Numbered from the stretch's first letter, positions 41,850 through 50,486 are shown. The stretch: 64,000 bases of DNA from Bacillota bacterium (GCA_023453795.1 JAEXSP010000032.1:62001-126000); one strand, 5' to 3'. Numbers and translations: made by a program. The notes: generated by a model from the letters alone, not told the origin.

Positions 41850-44006
41850 ATGATAGACATTAATCAACAGCTTATTCGGGAATTCAAATTGAAGCCTTCA
41901 CAGGTCAATAACACTGTAAGCCTTATAGATGACGGCAATACGATACCTTTTATTGCCAGATACCGTAAGGAGATGACAGGCGGCTTGGATGACCAGGTGC
42001 TGAGGGAACTGTATGAAAGACTGGTCTACCTTAGAAATCTTGAGGGCAGAAGGGAAGACGTCAGAAGGCTTATCGAAGAGCAGGGAAAACTGACCCCGGA
42101 ATTATCAGGTGCTCTTGATAAGGCTGTTACAATGCAGGAAATTGAGGACATATACCGCCCCTATAAGCCGAAAAGAAGGACAAGGGCGACAATAGCCAAG
42201 GATAAGGGACTTGAGCCGTTGGCATTGACGCTTTTTGCACAGGAAATAAGAGACGGCTCCATAGAGAAAATTGCCGAGCCATACATAAACTCCGAGAAGG
42301 ATGTAATTACCGTAGAAGATGCATTAAACGGTGCTATGGATATTATAGCTGAGGATGTATCGGACAATGCAGATTACAGAAAAGCCATAAGAGAGATGTT
42401 CTTCAGAAATGGTGTTCTCGTTTCTAAGGCAAAAAAAGAAGAGGACTCTGTTTACAGGATGTACTATGATTACAAGGAACCGGTTTCCAAGGCTGCCAAG
42501 CATAGGATTCTGGCGATCAACAGAGGCGAAAAGGAGGAATTCCTGCAGGTCAGTATAGATATCGAGGAAGAACGCATCATTGAATATCTCAAATCAAATA
42601 CAATCAAGAAACCCCGTTCCATCACTGCTGAATATGTTGAAAGGGCGGTGGAGGATTCATTCCGCAGGCTGATATTCCCTTCGATCGAACGGGAGGTTCG
42701 TAATGAGCTTACTGAAACTGCAGAAGAGCAGGCAATGAAAGTGTTTGCGGAGAATCTAAGGCATCTTTTGCTGCAGCCGCCTGTTAAGGGAAGGGTTGTT
42801 TTGGGCTTGGATCCCGCTTACAGAACCGGTTGCAAAATAGCTGTTGTGGATGATACGGGAAAGGTTCTGGATACCACTGTGATTTATCCTACTCCGCCGC
42901 AGAGCAAGACAGAGGAAGCTAAGAAAACTTTAAAAGGGCTAATTTCCAAACATAACGTTGATATAATATCAATAGGAAACGGCACTGCGTCAAAAGAGTC
43001 GGAAATATTTGTGGCGGATTTGTTGAAAGAAGTAAGCAGGGAAGTTTATTATATGGTTGTCAGTGAAGCAGGGGCATCGGTTTATTCCGCATCAAAGCTT
43101 GCGTCAGAGGAATTCCCGCAATTTGATGTTTCCTTGAGAAGTGCTGTATCGATTGCCAGAAGGCTGCAGGATCCCTTGGCTGAACTGGTTAAAATTGATC
43201 CCAAGGCAGTGGGAGTCGGACAGTACCAGCATGACATGAACCAAAAAAGGCTTGGAGAGACTTTGGGGGGAGTCGTTGAAGACTGTGTCAACAGTGTGGG
43301 GGTTGATTTGAATACGGCTTCACCTTCGCTTCTTTCATATATTTCGGGAATTAATTCTTCTATTGCAAAAAACATTGTAGAATATAGGGAAACAAACGGG
43401 AAATTTAAGAAGAGACAAGAGCTTAAAAAGGTTAAAAAGCTTGGAGACAAGGCTTTTGAACAATGTGCGGGCTTTTTAAGAATACCCGAAGGCGATAACA
43501 TCCTTGATAATACCTCCGTTCACCCCGAGTCCTATAGCGCAGTTCAAAAGCTTTTACAGATACTCGGACTCTCACTTGACGATGTTAAGAATAAGCAACT
43601 GGGGCTGCTAAAAAGTGAAATTGAAAAAAAGGGGCTTTCCAATGTTGCTGCTGAGTTGGGGATAGGCGTCCCTACCTTGACTGATATTATAAATGAATTG
43701 TTGAAGCCCGGAAGAGATCCCAGGGATGAATTGCCAAAGCCGATACTATTGTCCGATGTAATGCATCTTGAGGACTTGAGACCAGGCATGCAGCTAACCG
43801 GTACGGTCAGGAATGTTGCTGACTTTGGTGCCTTTGTAGACATTGGAGTGCATCAGGACGGGCTTGTGCACATATCGGAGCTTAGCGACAGGTTTGTCCG
43901 GAACCCGATGGAGGTTGTGGCGGTTGGAGATATTGTAAAGGTAAACGTACTTGAGGTAGATGTACAAAGGAAAAGGATTTCATTAAGTATGAAAGGGTTG
44001 AACTGA
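41850..44006 (+). CDS. tex: Tex, RNA-binding transcription accessory protein
   Basis: This 718-residue protein has the Tex order: N-terminal helical domain ('VNNTVSLIDDGNTIPFIARYRKEMTGGLDD'-like region, about 18-48), YqgF-like RNase H fold ('LGLDPAYRTGCKIAVVD'), helix-hairpin-helix ('TASPSLLSYISGINSSIAKN') and a C-terminal S1 domain ('GTVRNVADFGAFVDIGVHQD', 'VHISELSDRFV'). Tex binds nucleic acid and influences transcription and stress tolerance. CGGAGGATTGAA precedes ATG. Confidence 0.96.
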   Translation: MIDINQQLIREFKLKPSQVNNTVSLIDDGNTIPFIARYRKEMTGGLDDQVLRELYERLVYLRNLEGRREDVRRLIEEQGKLTPELSGALDKAVTMQEIEDIYRPYKPKRRTRATIAKDKGLEPLALTLFAQEIRDGSIEKIAEPYINSEKDVITVEDALNGAMDIIAEDVSDNADYRKAIREMFFRNGVLVSKAKKEEDSVYRMYYDYKEPVSKAAKHRILAINRGEKEEFLQVSIDIEEERIIEYLKSNTIKKPRSITAEYVERAVEDSFRRLIFPSIEREVRNELTETAEEQAMKVFAENLRHLLLQPPVKGRVVLGLDPAYRTGCKIAVVDDTGKVLDTTVIYPTPPQSKTEEAKKTLKGLISKHNVDIISIGNGTASKESEIFVADLLKEVSREVYYMVVSEAGASVYSASKLASEEFPQFDVSLRSAVSIARRLQDPLAELVKIDPKAVGVGQYQHDMNQKRLGETLGGVVEDCVNSVGVDLNTASPSLLSYISGINSSIAKNIVEYRETNGKFKKRQELKKVKKLGDKAFEQCAGFLRIPEGDNILDNTSVHPESYSAVQKLLQILGLSLDDVKNKQLGLLKSEIEKKGLSNVAAELGIGVPTLTDIINELLKPGRDPRDELPKPILLSDVMHLEDLRPGMQLTGTVRNVADFGAFVDIGVHQDGLVHISELSDRFVRNPMEVVAVGDIVKVNVLEVDVQRKRISLSMKGLN

Positions 44007-44130
44007 CCGGACTTGTATTTCTTGTTAATGGCAATACTGTATGGTATAATGAGCGGAGTCACCTTGACTGATTATTTTTTATAAGCAAGCATATAGTGGC
44101 TGTGACAATTTTGGGAAAGGCGGAGACCTT

Positions 44131-44985
44131 GTGAAATATGTTGGATTGACGATCGGTACGCTGTTAAAACGGCCTTTCATATTAATATTCTATGGAATAA
44201 TATTTTTCATATATTATTTTTTTATTGATAAAATAAACCCTCTCCTTACGACCGTATATGGATTGAATACAATGGGGGATAGCGACATTCTGGGCAGTTT
44301 GGTTGCTTTGCTTCAATTGCTTTTTGAACCCGAGATATTGACAAAGGGCTTGCTTATATTCGGAGCCCTGGTACTTGGAGCTTCCTTGTTCGTAGGACTG
44401 ATATTTTCCGGCTTTTTTAATACGATCAGCAGCTATGTGGAAAAGGGATTCAGAACTAAAGGGTCATTCTTTAATGGGATTCGCAAATATTTTGCAAAGA
44501 TGTTTCTTGCGACGCTTATTGTACTTATTGGGGGTGCCTTGATTTTCATGATCCTCATGGTCGCTTCGGTTCCTGCAATAGTAGTTACTAAAGCGGCAAC
44601 GGGCAAAGTCGGTTTAATAATTGTTGCTGTACTTCTGGATCTAATCACTGTAGTTGCTGTGTTTTTCGGAATAAACTTCTACAAAATTTATGCCGTTTTC
44701 TGGTATCCGGCCATTTTCAACGGCAAAAAGGCATTCTGGCTGGGGAAGCAAACTGCAGATTCCCATTTTTGGGGTGTTCTGATCAGGCTTCTGGTTCTGG
44801 ATGTGATTTTTATCGCTTCTGAAGCAATTTTTATTCAGCCTAGCGACTCTATAATTTTTTTAATAGCAAACGTGTTGTTTAAGACAATTTTCTTTTCGTT
44901 CTACACAGCATACATCTTTCAATTGTTCATGCAATACAGAAAGACAAAACAGGAGTTACCTATAAGTAATCCTGCTTTATCTTAA
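44131..44985 (+). CDS. Hypothetical polytopic membrane protein
   Basis: This 284-residue protein starts at GTG with GGAAAGGCGGAG upstream. Six hydrophobic segments lie at about 16-32, 72-95, 128-150, 158-185, 223-240 and 248-268. A soluble loop ('SSYVEKGFRTKGSFFNGIRK') sits between the second and third. The arrangement resembles clostridial DUF-type six-helix proteins annotated as membrane proteins of unknown function. There are no catalytic motifs. It stands alone downstream of tex and converges on sleB. Confidence 0.65.
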   Translation: MKYVGLTIGTLLKRPFILIFYGIIFFIYYFFIDKINPLLTTVYGLNTMGDSDILGSLVALLQLLFEPEILTKGLLIFGALVLGASLFVGLIFSGFFNTISSYVEKGFRTKGSFFNGIRKYFAKMFLATLIVLIGGALIFMILMVASVPAIVVTKAATGKVGLIIVAVLLDLITVVAVFFGINFYKIYAVFWYPAIFNGKKAFWLGKQTADSHFWGVLIRLLVLDVIFIASEAIFIQPSDSIIFLIANVLFKTIFFSFYTAYIFQLFMQYRKTKQELPISNPALS

Positions 44986-45007
44986 TGTCCTTCTTAAAAA
45001 GGATATG

Positions 45008-45712
45008 TTATTTTGCGAAATTATGATTCCCGATCTTTAACATTATGGGCCTGCTCCATATCCAGGCGCTTGTAGCAGTTGCCGGGTTATAGTAATATAT
45101 GCACCCATATGTCGGGTCCCAACCATTAAGAGCATCTCTGGCAGCATTGTATGCAGTGCTGTCGGGATTCAGATTGATTTGTCCGTCATCAACTGCATCA
45201 AAGGCTCCGGGTTGATAGATTACACCGGCGATGGTTTTCGGAAATCTGGAATCTCTGGTTCTGTTAAGTATGACGGCGCCAACGGCTACCTGGCCTGTAT
45301 AAGGCTCACCTCTCGCTTCTCCATGAATAAGGTGCGCCAGAAGGTTGAGATCTTTATCTGAGGATACTCCCGAGTCATAAGTGGTTTTACTCCCCGTAGG
45401 AAGCCCTAACGCAGCAAGCGTTTCAGGACCGGCTATTCCATCTACGCCCAGACCGTGTGTGGATTGAAAATATCGTACGGCTTGGTAGGTCTGATAACCA
45501 TACAGACCGTCAATTGAACCCTTGTAATAACCCCAGTTATAAAGCCTTGTTTGAATGTTTTTGACTTCCTGGCCTCTTGAACCGTATTGTGACAGAGCAG
45601 TTCTGCTAAAGCCTATAAAGTTCGAGATTTTTTCACGGTAAAAATAGGTTGTACACATTACTGTAACTGACAAGACTGCTGTGATTATTAAAATCAGTGA
45701 CTTTCTTCGCAA
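45008..45712 (-). CDS. sleB: Spore cortex-lytic enzyme SleB-type cell wall hydrolase
   Basis: This 234-residue protein has an N-terminal signal/anchor (about 5-25), a peptidoglycan-binding domain (about 45-105; 'GSRGQEVKNIQTRLYNWGYY', 'VDGIAGPETLAAL') and the SleB hydrolase_2 domain (about 122-234) with the catalytic Glu in 'LLAHLIHGEARGEPYTGQVA' and 'AVILNRTRDSRFP'. SleB is a lytic transglycosylase that degrades cortex at germination. No ypeB partner is adjacent; a row of small genes lies upstream in the same direction. Confidence 0.93.
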   Translation of the reverse strand: MRRKSLILIITAVLSVTVMCTTYFYREKISNFIGFSRTALSQYGSRGQEVKNIQTRLYNWGYYKGSIDGLYGYQTYQAVRYFQSTHGLGVDGIAGPETLAALGLPTGSKTTYDSGVSSDKDLNLLAHLIHGEARGEPYTGQVAVGAVILNRTRDSRFPKTIAGVIYQPGAFDAVDDGQINLNPDSTAYNAARDALNGWDPTYGCIYYYNPATATSAWIWSRPIMLKIGNHNFAK

Positions 45713-45796
45713 TATGATTCTCCCCTACAAATTTTCTTTAGGTTCCTTTGTGTAACAAATTTATTGTCTGTAATTTAGCCTAAAATATTCATTAAT

Positions 45797-45875
45797 ATAA
45801 GTTGAATTAAGTTACTTATATCATGTCTCAAAGGCCAGACATGATGATTTGAATAATGATCTTAATTCAACTTAT
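45797..45875. repeat. MITE-like inverted-repeat element
   Basis: ATAAGTTGAATTAAG (45797-45811) and its exact reverse complement (45861-45875) flank a 49-bp centre that itself contains ATCATGTCT...AGACATGAT, a 9-bp perfect hairpin. This gives a 79-bp non-coding palindromic element. Single ends of the same sequence occur elsewhere in the window. Confidence 0.8.
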
Positions 45876-45905
45876 TACATCTGGGAAGAAGCATATAAAT
45901 AGAGA

Positions 45906-46232
45906 TTAAAAATCAAAACCAGTTATAAGAATATAGAATAGTATTATTAAAAGGAAATCATCTTCTATGCCTTCATTGAGCAATAAGAAGATTAAGCCTA
46001 CAAGTATTATTTCTTCTATGCCGATCCGTTTGAAAATGCTGCTGAAGGGAAAGCTAAAGCCCTTATTGTTTCTGAGCGCCGCATTATCAGTCTTTTCTTT
46101 TTGGTTGGGCAATGGGATGTCTTCGATTTGTCTTACCATATCATCGACAACAGCGCCCGCACTTTCGACATTATTTTGTTCGGCACCTCTATTGGGGTAT
46201 CTTCTGAAGTTTGAAGAGAATCTGCTATTCAT
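45906..46232 (-). CDS. Small membrane protein with C-terminal hydrophobic pair
   Basis: This 108-residue protein has a basic/polar N-terminal 70 residues ('MNSRFSSNFRRYPNRGAEQN') and then two short hydrophobic stretches separated by an acidic turn ('GIEEIILVGLIFLLLNEGIE' and 'DDFLLIILFYILITGFDF'). This acidic-then-hydrophobic unit recurs in proteins at 47072 and 47500. AGGAGGAG precedes ATG. It lies next to sleB and probably belongs to a sporulation-related group (inference from context). Confidence 0.55.
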   Translation of the reverse strand: MNSRFSSNFRRYPNRGAEQNNVESAGAVVDDMVRQIEDIPLPNQKEKTDNAALRNNKGFSFPFSSIFKRIGIEEIILVGLIFLLLNEGIEDDFLLIILFYILITGFDF

Positions 46233-46286
46233 TTATATATTCTCCTCCTGGAATGAATATTGGGCAAATCATAGCTTGCTCGCAGC

Positions 46287-46664
46287 CTATTTTTTGTCAT
46301 CCATCAAGCTGCCGAGTCTGGACATCTGGAGAATCCGGATGCAATTCGTCAGTTTTTTCTGCCTTTTGCTGTTAAGAAAGGGATGAATGGCTGTTAATAG
46401 GTTAATTCGCGGATCATCTTTAGTATTAAGTGAATTCATAACCTTCTTAACCCTTCGCATTAAATCATTACTGTCCTCAGCTTCACTCTTTTCATTCCGT
46501 TCGGGTATAGGCGCCGGAAGCTGATCCTGAGGCTGAGGCTGCGTTTCCTCCCTATTGGGTGAAGTTGTCAAAGAGGAAATCAGACCCTTCAGGTTTTCCG
46601 CCATTCCGTCCTGGGACAATAATTCAGCGATCTGTCTTATTTTATTGCTTAAATCATCACTCAT
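46287..46664 (-). CDS. Small soluble protein of unknown function
   Basis: This 125-residue protein has an N-terminal helix ('LSNKIRQIAELLSQDG'), a Gln/Pro/Glu-rich linker ('QPQPQDQLPAPIPE') and a C-terminal basic helical domain ('DPRINLLTAIHPFLNSKRQK'). I recall similar clostridial proteins annotated only as hypothetical. GGAGGAGTAGTCG precedes ATG. It is the second of five small minus-strand genes between sleB and the thioredoxin reductase gene. Confidence 0.6.
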   Translation of the reverse strand: MSDDLSNKIRQIAELLSQDGMAENLKGLISSLTTSPNREETQPQPQDQLPAPIPERNEKSEAEDSNDLMRRVKKVMNSLNTKDDPRINLLTAIHPFLNSKRQKKLTNCIRILQMSRLGSLMDDKK

Positions 46665-46708
46665 CGACTACTCCTCCAAAGAGTATTCAGTAAATAATAT
46701 TCCTGAAT

Positions 46709-47029
46709 CTACTTAATAATGTCTTTAATTTTATCGATTATTTCATCCCCATGTTCCCCAAGCATATCGGACAGCTTTTTGAGGTCGGCTTCATTTATTT
46801 TTTGCTTTACATCATCAATGTTAATATTCATATCCTTAAGCTTAGAAACGTCAAACTCGTTAATTTTACCCAACAGCTCTTCCTTATCTACCTTGTTTAA
46901 TTTTTTTGCCAGTTCCTTTGTGTCGCCTTTCTTCAGCATTTCAAGTGCTGAATTGACTTTTGCCTGTGTAACTCTTTCATCCATCTTTCCCATGATTTCA
47001 GCCAGCTTCTTACTTAAGCCTTCACTCAT
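46709..47029 (-). CDS. Small helical, highly charged protein
   Basis: This 106-residue protein starts at MSEGLSKK after AAGGAATGATTTTT; an ATG three codons earlier abuts the ribosome binding site. It consists of short amphipathic repeats of the form 'L-x-K-[IL]-[ND]-x-x-[DE]' ('LAKKLNKVDKEELLGKINEF', 'MNINIDDVKQKINEADLKKL'), probably an all-helical fold. There is no membrane segment. It belongs to the same small-gene row. Confidence 0.6.
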   Translation of the reverse strand: MSEGLSKKLAEIMGKMDERVTQAKVNSALEMLKKGDTKELAKKLNKVDKEELLGKINEFDVSKLKDMNINIDDVKQKINEADLKKLSDMLGEHGDEIIDKIKDIIK

Positions 47030-47071
47030 AAAAATCATTCCTTTCTAAAATTTAATTGATGAAAACGGACT

Positions 47072-47272
47072 CTATACATCGCCAAACAATCCCGTATTAA
47101 TGAACAGCATTATTATAAAGATTATGAAGAACAGGATCTCACCCGGTTCATTTCCGTCGGCTCTTTTAAAGCCGGAACTAAAAAAGCTGCTGATAAAAAC
47201 AGCAAAAAATACTAAAATGAAAAAAAGAGCCTCGTCATCTTCCCTATTAAACAAATCTCGTAAAAAATCCAT
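47072..47272 (-). CDS. Small membrane protein with two 'E-x-LFFI' segments
   Basis: This 66-residue protein starts at MDFLRDLF (GAGGG 7 nt upstream). Two hydrophobic segments each begin with the same motif after acidic residues: 'EDDEALFFILVFFAVFIS' and 'EPGEILFFIIFIIMLFIN'. The same motif appears twice in the protein at 47500-47679. It is probably an inner-membrane hairpin; the function is unknown. Confidence 0.6.
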   Translation of the reverse strand: MDFLRDLFNREDDEALFFILVFFAVFISSFFSSGFKRADGNEPGEILFFIIFIIMLFINTGLFGDV

Positions 47273-47333
47273 AAATATACCCTCAGGAAAAATCACCATA
47301 TATTCTATGTCGCAATTGAATAAAATGTTACAA

Positions 47334-47460
47334 GAACACTTTCAAAATGAAAGTTTCCTTAAAAAAAGCTCAGGGGTATCGAACCCCATTTGCTTTTGGA
47401 ACACTTTCAAAATGAAAGTTTCCTTAATAAAAAAGCTAATGGCTTCGAACCATTAGCCTT
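47334..47460 (-). terminator. Duplicated minus-strand terminator with palindrome
   Basis: Two ~65-bp units (47334-47398 and 47399-47460) each contain, on the minus strand, a terminator hairpin with TTTTTT (GGGGT-TCGAT-ACCCC; GCTAATGG...CCATTAGC) followed by AAGG and the palindrome ACTTTCATTTTGAAAGT. The palindromes lie at 47338-47354 and 47403-47419. The hairpin sequences have diverged while the palindrome is identical. Confidence 0.8.
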
Positions 47461-47499
47461 ATACTGCGGAAACTTGCGATTTGCAATTGTATGGCCGGT

Positions 47500-47679
47500 T
47501 TAATAAAAGAGAAGGAGGAATATTAATATGAAAAAGAGTATTTCCGAGTTCCCTGTTCCGGCAGCCGGATTGCATCTTCTCCTTAAGGATAAAAACCTAT
47601 CGTCGTAAAAAAGGAGAAGAAAGATGATTATGAAAAAAAGAAGTTCTGTGTCATTAGCATTCCGGATAGTTTTGGACAT
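47500..47679 (-). CDS. Small membrane protein with two 'E-x-LFFI' segments (paralogue)
   Basis: This 59-residue protein starts at MSKTIRNAND (GGGGGG 6 nt upstream). It has 'DTELLFFIIIFLLLFYDDR', a basic loop ('RRRCNPAAGTG') and 'NSEILFFILIFLLLFY' at the very end, so it is a two-helix hairpin whose halves are near copies. It is the first gene of the small-gene row and is followed by the duplicated terminators. The region 47680-47917 upstream holds no recognised element. Confidence 0.6.
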   Translation of the reverse strand: MSKTIRNANDTELLFFIIIFLLLFYDDRFLSLRRRCNPAAGTGNSEILFFILIFLLLFY

Positions 47680-47917
47680 AAGTTTCCCCCCAAAAAGCAT
47701 TACTCTCTTTACATAATATTAATAGGAGGGTGAAAGTGTTACAGAATTTATTCTGATATTTAATAGACGAAAGTGGGTATATTAAATATTGAAAATCAAT
47801 GGAGAAAAAACTAAACTGTATAATTGGAAATGATAAATTAAAAAGAAAATTTTTTATATTCAGGTTATTTGCTATAATCAAAATCATAGATAATAATGAA
47901 TGGGGGAATGGAACATC

Positions 47918-48790
47918 ATGTATGATGTCATAATAATAGGCAGGGGTCCGGCTGGATTATCAGGGGCCTTATATACGGCAAGGTCCAATTTGAAGACTCT
48001 TATCATAGGTGATGATAGAAGCTCTCTTAAAAAGGCTGAAAAAATAGAAAATTATTTTGGCTTTGCTGATCCTGTTAAGGGAGAAGACCTTCTTAAAAAT
48101 GGTGAAAGTCAGGTTCAAAGGCTTGGTGTCGAAATAATCAATGATGAAGTCATTTCAATAGAAAAAAAAGACTTCTATCATGTTATGACCCCAAATAAAA
48201 CGTATGAAGGAAAGGCTCTTCTGCTCGCATCGGGACAGCAGCAGAAAAAGGTTAAGATCAAAAACCTCACTGAGTTCGAGGGCAAGGGCGTCAGTTATTG
48301 CACCACCTGCGACGGATTTTTCTACAATAATATGAAGGTAGGAGTTCTTGGACATAAAGATTTCGCCATACATGAGGCTATTGAACTTGAAACACATACA
48401 AAGGACATAACTATTTTTACAGACGGACTGGAACTTGAACTGTCAAATAAGTACAGGGAAGAAGCTGAACGTTTTAATATTAATAAAAAGCCTGTGAGCA
48501 AGCTTGACGGGGCTGAATTCCTGCAAAGGATACATTTTCAGGATGGTACAAGTGAAGAGCTTGACGGAATCTTTGTAGCATACGAAAGTGCCTCAAGCAT
48601 AGATTTTGCCAGGAAGCTGGGTGTTATTGCAGAAGAAAACTCGGTTGTGGTTGATAAAGACCAGCAGACAAATTTGGACGGATTTTTTGCTGCGGGAGAC
48701 TGCACAGGCGGGTTTAAACAGATATCTACGGCAGTGGGCCAGGGTGCTCTGGCGGCCAGAAAGATTATCGAATACGTGAAGAGTCTTTAA
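47918..48790 (+). CDS. Thioredoxin reductase-like flavoenzyme, possibly ferredoxin-dependent
   Basis: This 290-residue protein has the FAD motif 'VIIIGRGPAGLSGALYTAR', the redox pair CTTC ('YCTTCDGFFYNN') and the C-terminal FAD site 'GFFAAGDCTGGFKQISTAVG'. The pyridine-nucleotide site is abnormal: instead of GGGxSA it reads 'VGVLGHKDFAIHEAIEL', and the HRR motif is missing ('ITIFTDG'). This is what I recall for clostridial ferredoxin-linked thioredoxin reductases, so NADPH may not be the donor. ATG at 47918 follows GGGGGAATGG. A CPYC glutaredoxin gene follows 111 bp later, like the Cp34/Cp9 pair of C. pasteurianum. Confidence 0.85.
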   Translation: MYDVIIIGRGPAGLSGALYTARSNLKTLIIGDDRSSLKKAEKIENYFGFADPVKGEDLLKNGESQVQRLGVEIINDEVISIEKKDFYHVMTPNKTYEGKALLLASGQQQKKVKIKNLTEFEGKGVSYCTTCDGFFYNNMKVGVLGHKDFAIHEAIELETHTKDITIFTDGLELELSNKYREEAERFNINKKPVSKLDGAEFLQRIHFQDGTSEELDGIFVAYESASSIDFARKLGVIAEENSVVVDKDQQTNLDGFFAAGDCTGGFKQISTAVGQGALAARKIIEYVKSL

Positions 48791-48901
48791 TAAGTATTTG
48801 AGAAACACTATAATCAATTACCAATAAATGCTTAAGAATTATACTGCGTTTGGTCAATAATATAAGCTATAGACAAAAAATGTTGCCGGGAGGAATTTTA
48901 T

Positions 48902-49129
48902 ATGGCAGTAAAGGTTTATTCTACTCAATCTTGTCCTTATTGCATGATGGCAAAGAAATATCTTGAATCCAAGAACGTTGAATTTGAGTACCTTGATGTA
49001 TCCTCAAACAGGGAGCTTGCAAATGAAATGATAAGCAAGTCGGGGCAAAGGGGCGTACCTGTAATAGATATTGACGGAAATATTATTATAGGCTTTGACA
49101 AGGAAAAGATAGACAACTGCTTGTTTTAA
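48902..49129 (+). CDS. Glutaredoxin-like protein (NrdH/CPYC type)
   Basis: This 75-residue thioredoxin-fold protein has the redox site CPYC at 11-14 ('STQSCPYCMMAKKYL') and the cis-Pro region 'GQRGVPVIDIDGNIIIGFD'. Such small proteins are reduced by the neighbouring thioredoxin reductase-like enzyme and pass electrons to peroxidases or ribonucleotide reductase. GGGAGGAATTTTAT precedes ATG. Confidence 0.93.
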   Translation: MAVKVYSTQSCPYCMMAKKYLESKNVEFEYLDVSSNRELANEMISKSGQRGVPVIDIDGNIIIGFDKEKIDNCLF

Positions 49130-49231
49130 ATAAAGGTTAGGCCCAAGACAAAAATTTGTACAAAGTTAGAATACTGAAAGTGTTAACGGCATAAGAATAT
49201 CACAAAAGAATTTTTGTGAGGTGGCCGGATA

Positions 49232-49981
49232 ATGCGGAGGATTGTATCTGTCATAACAATATGTTTTATAATATTGGCTATGTTTTCAGGATGCGGAGTA
49301 TTACAAAAGCTAGGTTTGGAGAAGAGCGGCAGCGATGAACTGACTCCTGCCAGCAGTGTTGTTATGGGCGAAACCGAGGCGCAGAACATTAAGGATAAGG
49401 TTCCGATTCATTTGTACTTTTCTAATGCTGAAGGAACTAAGCTGAAACTTGAGGTAAGATATATACCCTTGACTGATGCCAAGAAAAGTGTTAATCACCT
49501 TGCCGGAGTAATTGTAAAAGAATTAATCAAGGGGCCTGAAGATCCCAATTTGAAGGCGACTATACCGAAGGATACAGTGTTAAGGTCGACAGTAAAGCTT
49601 AACAAAGGTGTTGCAACAGTAGACTTGACAAGGGATTTTGTAGATAAGCATCCGGGCGGGGCAACGGCTGAGAAGCTGACAATCTTTTCATTGGTCAATT
49701 CCCTTACTGAGCTGAAGGACATTGAAAAGGTCAGATTCCTTATAGGCGGAAAACAGACAGCCAATTTCAAAGGAAACTTCCAATTCGATGCGCCTTTTCC
49801 AAGAAATGCACCGCTAATAAGCAATGAGACCCAGCCTCCTTCAACTCCGGGAAATGATCAGCAGCAACAGCCTGAACAGAAGAAGGATAATGTTGATAAA
49901 AAGACATCTGTAGATGACAGTAACGGTGATTCCCTGGATGTTAATCAGAACTTGGGCGACACGGAAGAGAATATTGAATAA
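49232..49981 (+). CDS. GerMN-domain lipoprotein
   Basis: This 249-residue protein has a lipoprotein signal with lipobox 'MFSGC' (Cys21), one GerMN domain (about 55-180; 'IHLYFSNAEGTKLKLEVRYI', 'KELIKGPEDPNLKATIPKDT', 'VATVDLTRDF') and an acidic Gln/Asp/Asn-rich tail. GerM has two such domains and acts at the forespore membrane; single-domain lipoproteins of this kind occur in many Firmicutes. A role at the cell surface in sporulation or wall function is likely but not shown. Confidence 0.88.
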   Translation: MRRIVSVITICFIILAMFSGCGVLQKLGLEKSGSDELTPASSVVMGETEAQNIKDKVPIHLYFSNAEGTKLKLEVRYIPLTDAKKSVNHLAGVIVKELIKGPEDPNLKATIPKDTVLRSTVKLNKGVATVDLTRDFVDKHPGGATAEKLTIFSLVNSLTELKDIEKVRFLIGGKQTANFKGNFQFDAPFPRNAPLISNETQPPSTPGNDQQQQPEQKKDNVDKKTSVDDSNGDSLDVNQNLGDTEENIE

Positions 49982-50013
49982 GATAAAGTAATCTGTTTAA
50001 TAATAAATAATAT

Positions 50014-50035
50014 ACGGATGGCAGAAGCCATCCGT
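50014..50035. terminator. Terminator between convergent genes
   Basis: ACGGATGGC-AGAA-GCCATCCGT is a perfect 9-bp stem. T-richness follows weakly on the plus strand (TTGCTG) and on the minus strand (ATATTATTTATT), so it may act both ways. Confidence 0.75.
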
Positions 50036-50043
50036 TTGCTGTA

Positions 50044-50262
50044 TTACCCGTGATGACAGTGTGCACCGCATTTATGGGCATTAGGACATTCAAACCCTTC
50101 CTGCTTCCTTGACTGAATTATATTAACACTTTTGAATACTGCTTCAAGATCAGTGTTTCCGCACTTCGGGCATTTAATCAGCTTTTGGTCTCTATCGCTG
50201 ATTTTTGCCATGGTGTTGAACTCTTCTCCGCAGCTTGCGCACCTTAAATCATAGAAAGGCAT
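50044..50262 (-). CDS. FmdB-family zinc ribbon protein
   Basis: This 72-residue protein starts 'MPFYDLRCASCGEEFNTMAK' with a second pair 'CPKCGN', the FmdB zinc ribbon. A C-terminal 'CPNAHKCGAHCHHG' adds more Cys/His and could bind another metal. The role of this family is not settled; members have been proposed as regulators. Confidence 0.9.
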   Translation of the reverse strand: MPFYDLRCASCGEEFNTMAKISDRDQKLIKCPKCGNTDLEAVFKSVNIIQSRKQEGFECPNAHKCGAHCHHG

Positions 50263-50486
50263 AAAATAATTCCTCCCGCAAAAAGCCTTTTAATCTGTTG
50301 AATCAATTAGATTATAACGCATTAAAGCTTTAAAATAAAGGGCAGGGAAGAAATAAGGGGACAAAGCCTTGCTTCACATATAGACAAACCCCGAAAACCG
50401 TGTTAAAATAAATCAAGCAGTTCTTTTATACTTTTCCATATTTGCCTGAATAAACCAGTTTTTAATGTAGTGTTTTCCCGAAAATC

